Assembly (NCBI RefSeq): GCF_023217965.1
Contig: NZ_JALPSC010000001.1
Span: forward strand, 434,001-498,000
Length of the DNA: 64,000 nucleotides
Source of the DNA: Prevotella sp. E13-27
GTDB taxonomy: Bacteria; Bacteroidota; Bacteroidia; Bacteroidales; Bacteroidaceae
Reading direction: 5' to 3'
Shown: one piece after another, positions 63,301-64,000 of the stretch
How the letters are laid out: each line of letters begins with the position of its first letter
How positions within the stretch are numbered: position 1 is the stretch's first letter
Notes under the pieces: model-generated
Database searches by the model: none
The model's input: the letters and a program-made list of their open reading frames with translations, nothing else
Told to the model about the DNA's origin: nothing
Translations under genes and position numbers: made by a program

Positions 63301-64000
63301 CGGTTAAGGAGCACTGGATGACCCTTCATCACGTTCTCAAGGATGTCCCAGATAACTGGCTCGCGACGGTCAACAATCTTCTTAGCGCTCTTAACAGTCT
63401 TCACGATGCCGCGCTCAATGAGCTTACGGATTATGAATGGCTTGTAAAGCTCGGCAGCCATCAGCTTTGGCAGACCGCACTCGCCCATCTTCAACTCAGG
63501 ACCTACGACGATAACCGAACGTGCTGAATAGTCAACACGCTTACCGAGCAAGTTCTGACGGAAGCGTCCCTGCTTACCTTTCAGTGAGTCAGAGAGTGAC
63601 TTCAGAGGACGGTTGCTATCGCTCTTGACAGCGCTTGACTTACGAGAGTTGTCGAAGAGTGAGTCAACAGCTTCCTGCAGCATGCGCTTCTCGTTACGGA
63701 GGATGACCTCAGGAGCATGAATCTCCATGAGACGCTTCAGACGGTTGTTACGAATGATAACGCGACGATAGAGGTCATTAAGGTCGGATGTTGCGAAACG
63801 ACCACCATCCAGTGGAACGAGAGGACGGAGCTCAGGAGGTGTGACGGGGATGATCTTCATTATCATCCACTCAGGACGGTTTATGCCCTTCTCTACACTT
63901 GCACGGAAAGCCTCTACAACCTGCAGACGCTTCAGAGCCTCGTTCTTACGCTGCTGAGAAGAGTCGGTATTTGCACGGTCGCGGAGCTCGTAAGAGAGTG
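60315..64000 (-). CDS. rpoC: RNA polymerase beta' subunit, 3' part
   Basis: The frame is open through the window edge, so the N terminus (about 240 residues, zinc-finger region) lies outside. The active-site [11 protein letters not shown] loop with three Asp is present, as are the [19 protein letters not shown] bridge-helix region, the second zinc site CRKCYGRN and the trigger-loop [16 protein letters not shown]. The C-terminal part is complete, with an acidic tail (EEAKIDEQ). It is the core transcription enzyme. It is convergent with proA. Confidence 0.97.
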   Translation of the reverse strand, partial: LSYELRDRANTDSSQQRKNEALKRLQVVEAFRASVEKGINRPEWMIMKIIPVTPPELRPLVPLDGGRFATSDLNDLYRRVIIRNNRLKRLMEIHAPEVILRNEKRMLQEAVDSLFDNSRKSSAVKSDSNRPLKSLSDSLKGKQGRFRQNLLGKRVDYSARSVIVVGPELKMGECGLPKLMAAELYKPFIIRKLIERGIVKTVKSAKKIVDRREPVIWDILENVMKGHPVLLNRAPTLHRLGIQAFQPKLIEGKAIQLHPLACTAFNADFDGDQMAVHLPLSNEAILEAQLLMLQSHNILNPANGAPITVPSQDMVLGLYYITKIRPGAKGEGLSFYGPEEAIIAHNEGKCDLHALVKVIVDDVVDGKKVRHQVETSVGRVIVNGIVPKEVGYVNKVISKKSLRDIIADVIKNVGFAEACEFLDGIKNLGYRMAYLAGLSFNLDDIIIPKEKADLIEKGNQEVQQITDNYNMGFITDNERYNQVIDTWTHVNNDIGNILMKQMTEADQGFNAVFMMLDSGARGSKDQIKQLSGIRGLMAKPQKAGAEGHQIIENPILSNFKEGMSVLEYFISTHGARKGLADTAMKTADAGYLTRRLVDVSHDVIINEEDCGTLRGLVCTALKSGDEVISSLAERILGRVSVHDVVNPKTGDVIVPAGEEITEALAEEIEKAEIESVEIRSVLTCESKKGVCRKCYGRNLATRRMVQKGEAVGVIAAQAIGEPGTQLTLRTFHAGGVAANAAANATIMAKYESARLEFEEVRTVPFDEDGRQCEMVVSRLGELRFVDPNTKIVLSTVNVPYGSSLYYKTGDVVSKGEKIAQWDPFNAVIVTEYAGTLKFNDVIEGVTFRAETDDTTGLTEKIVTESKDKTKVPTCNVIDANGEILGTYNFPVGGHVVVEDGQTVKTGETLVKIPRAAAKGGDITAGLPRVTELFEARNPSNPAVVSEIDGEVTMGKVKRGNREIIVTSKTGDQRKYLVSLSKQILVQEHDAVRAGTPLSDGAITPSDILAIKGPTAVQEYIVNEVQDVYRLQGIKINDKHFEIIVRQMMRKVQINDPGDTSFLEQEIVDKLDFAEENDRIWGKKVVTDAGDSENLKPGQIVTARRLRDENSSLKRRDLRLVQVRDAVAATSTQILQGITRAALQTKSFMSAASFQETTKVLNEAAIRGKVDYLEGMKENVICGHLIPAGTGLREFEKLIVGSKEDYERMQANRKNVLDFVEEAKIDEQ

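Overview
The window is a 64 kb stretch of chromosome from a member of the Bacteroidota, most likely Prevotellaceae (Prevotella sensu lato). The evidence is the repeated Bacteroidota promoter signature (TTTG, 19-20 nt, TAnnTTTG, usually TACCTTTG), the N-succinylornithine-type transcarbamylase, a C10 protease ending in a secretion-type tail, an orphan hybrid two-component kinase with an AraC output, a Bacteroidota-type HU-related regulator, and moderate GC. No plasmid or phage backbone is visible, and most genes are core metabolism.

Layout. 1-9871: end of a nitroreductase gene, a secreted GH2 glycosidase, a FadL-type outer membrane protein, a 7TM-HD c-di-AMP phosphodiesterase, gltX and waaA. 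9872-11220 (minus): a radical SAM/SPASM enzyme followed by a small lipoprotein, matching the rSAM/lipoprotein architecture. 11456-16073 (minus): tRNA-Pro and a co-directional run of DUF1599-type protein, DoxX-like protein, triosephosphate isomerase, SPOR protein, folE and a membrane protein; the DoxX-like gene runs into tpiA without a stop codon. 16237-31536: GH3 glycosidase, parC, an overlapping DUF3316/S41 peptidase pair, tRNA-Leu and tRNA-Val, a sugar MFS transporter, a small lipoprotein, the hybrid kinase, the ornithine transcarbamylase on the minus strand, and the C10 protease. 31683-35122: argR, a GNAT acetyltransferase, argG, argC. 52800-60204: argD, proC, an XRE-cupin regulator, an acyl-CoA synthetase, proB, a HigBA toxin-antitoxin pair and proA. 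60315-64000: rpoC (partial, minus).

Between argC and argD lies about 17.5 kb of accessory DNA. It holds a PadR/PspC pair, a HepT/MntA (HEPN/nucleotidyltransferase) pair, a tyrosine recombinase remnant, and a compact defense operon: HTH controller, C5 methyltransferase, HNH nuclease, McrB-like GTPase, Fic protein, McrC-like DUF2357/PD-(D/E)xK nuclease. Next come three collapsed gene remnants, including a second copy of the PspC gene 3' end and a 48-nt copy of the 3' end of the HU-like gene. An uncharacterised four-gene envelope cluster (zinc-ribbon membrane protein, small membrane protein, Sel1-TM-YARHG protein, M15 peptidase) is transcribed away from an HU-related gene; between them sits an array of four near-palindromes spaced exactly 21 bp.

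The most unusual points are: both toxin-like enzymes of the island have lost their catalytic histidine by one base change (Fic HPF to YPF; HepT RX4HXY to RX4QXY); the methyltransferase/HNH/McrB-N-terminal block looks more AT-rich than the McrB motor, Fic and McrC block; the 21-bp-phased operator array; the DoxX-TPI continuous reading frame; and short dispersed repeats translated in frame inside host genes. Functions are inferred from protein sequence by eye; no database search was run.
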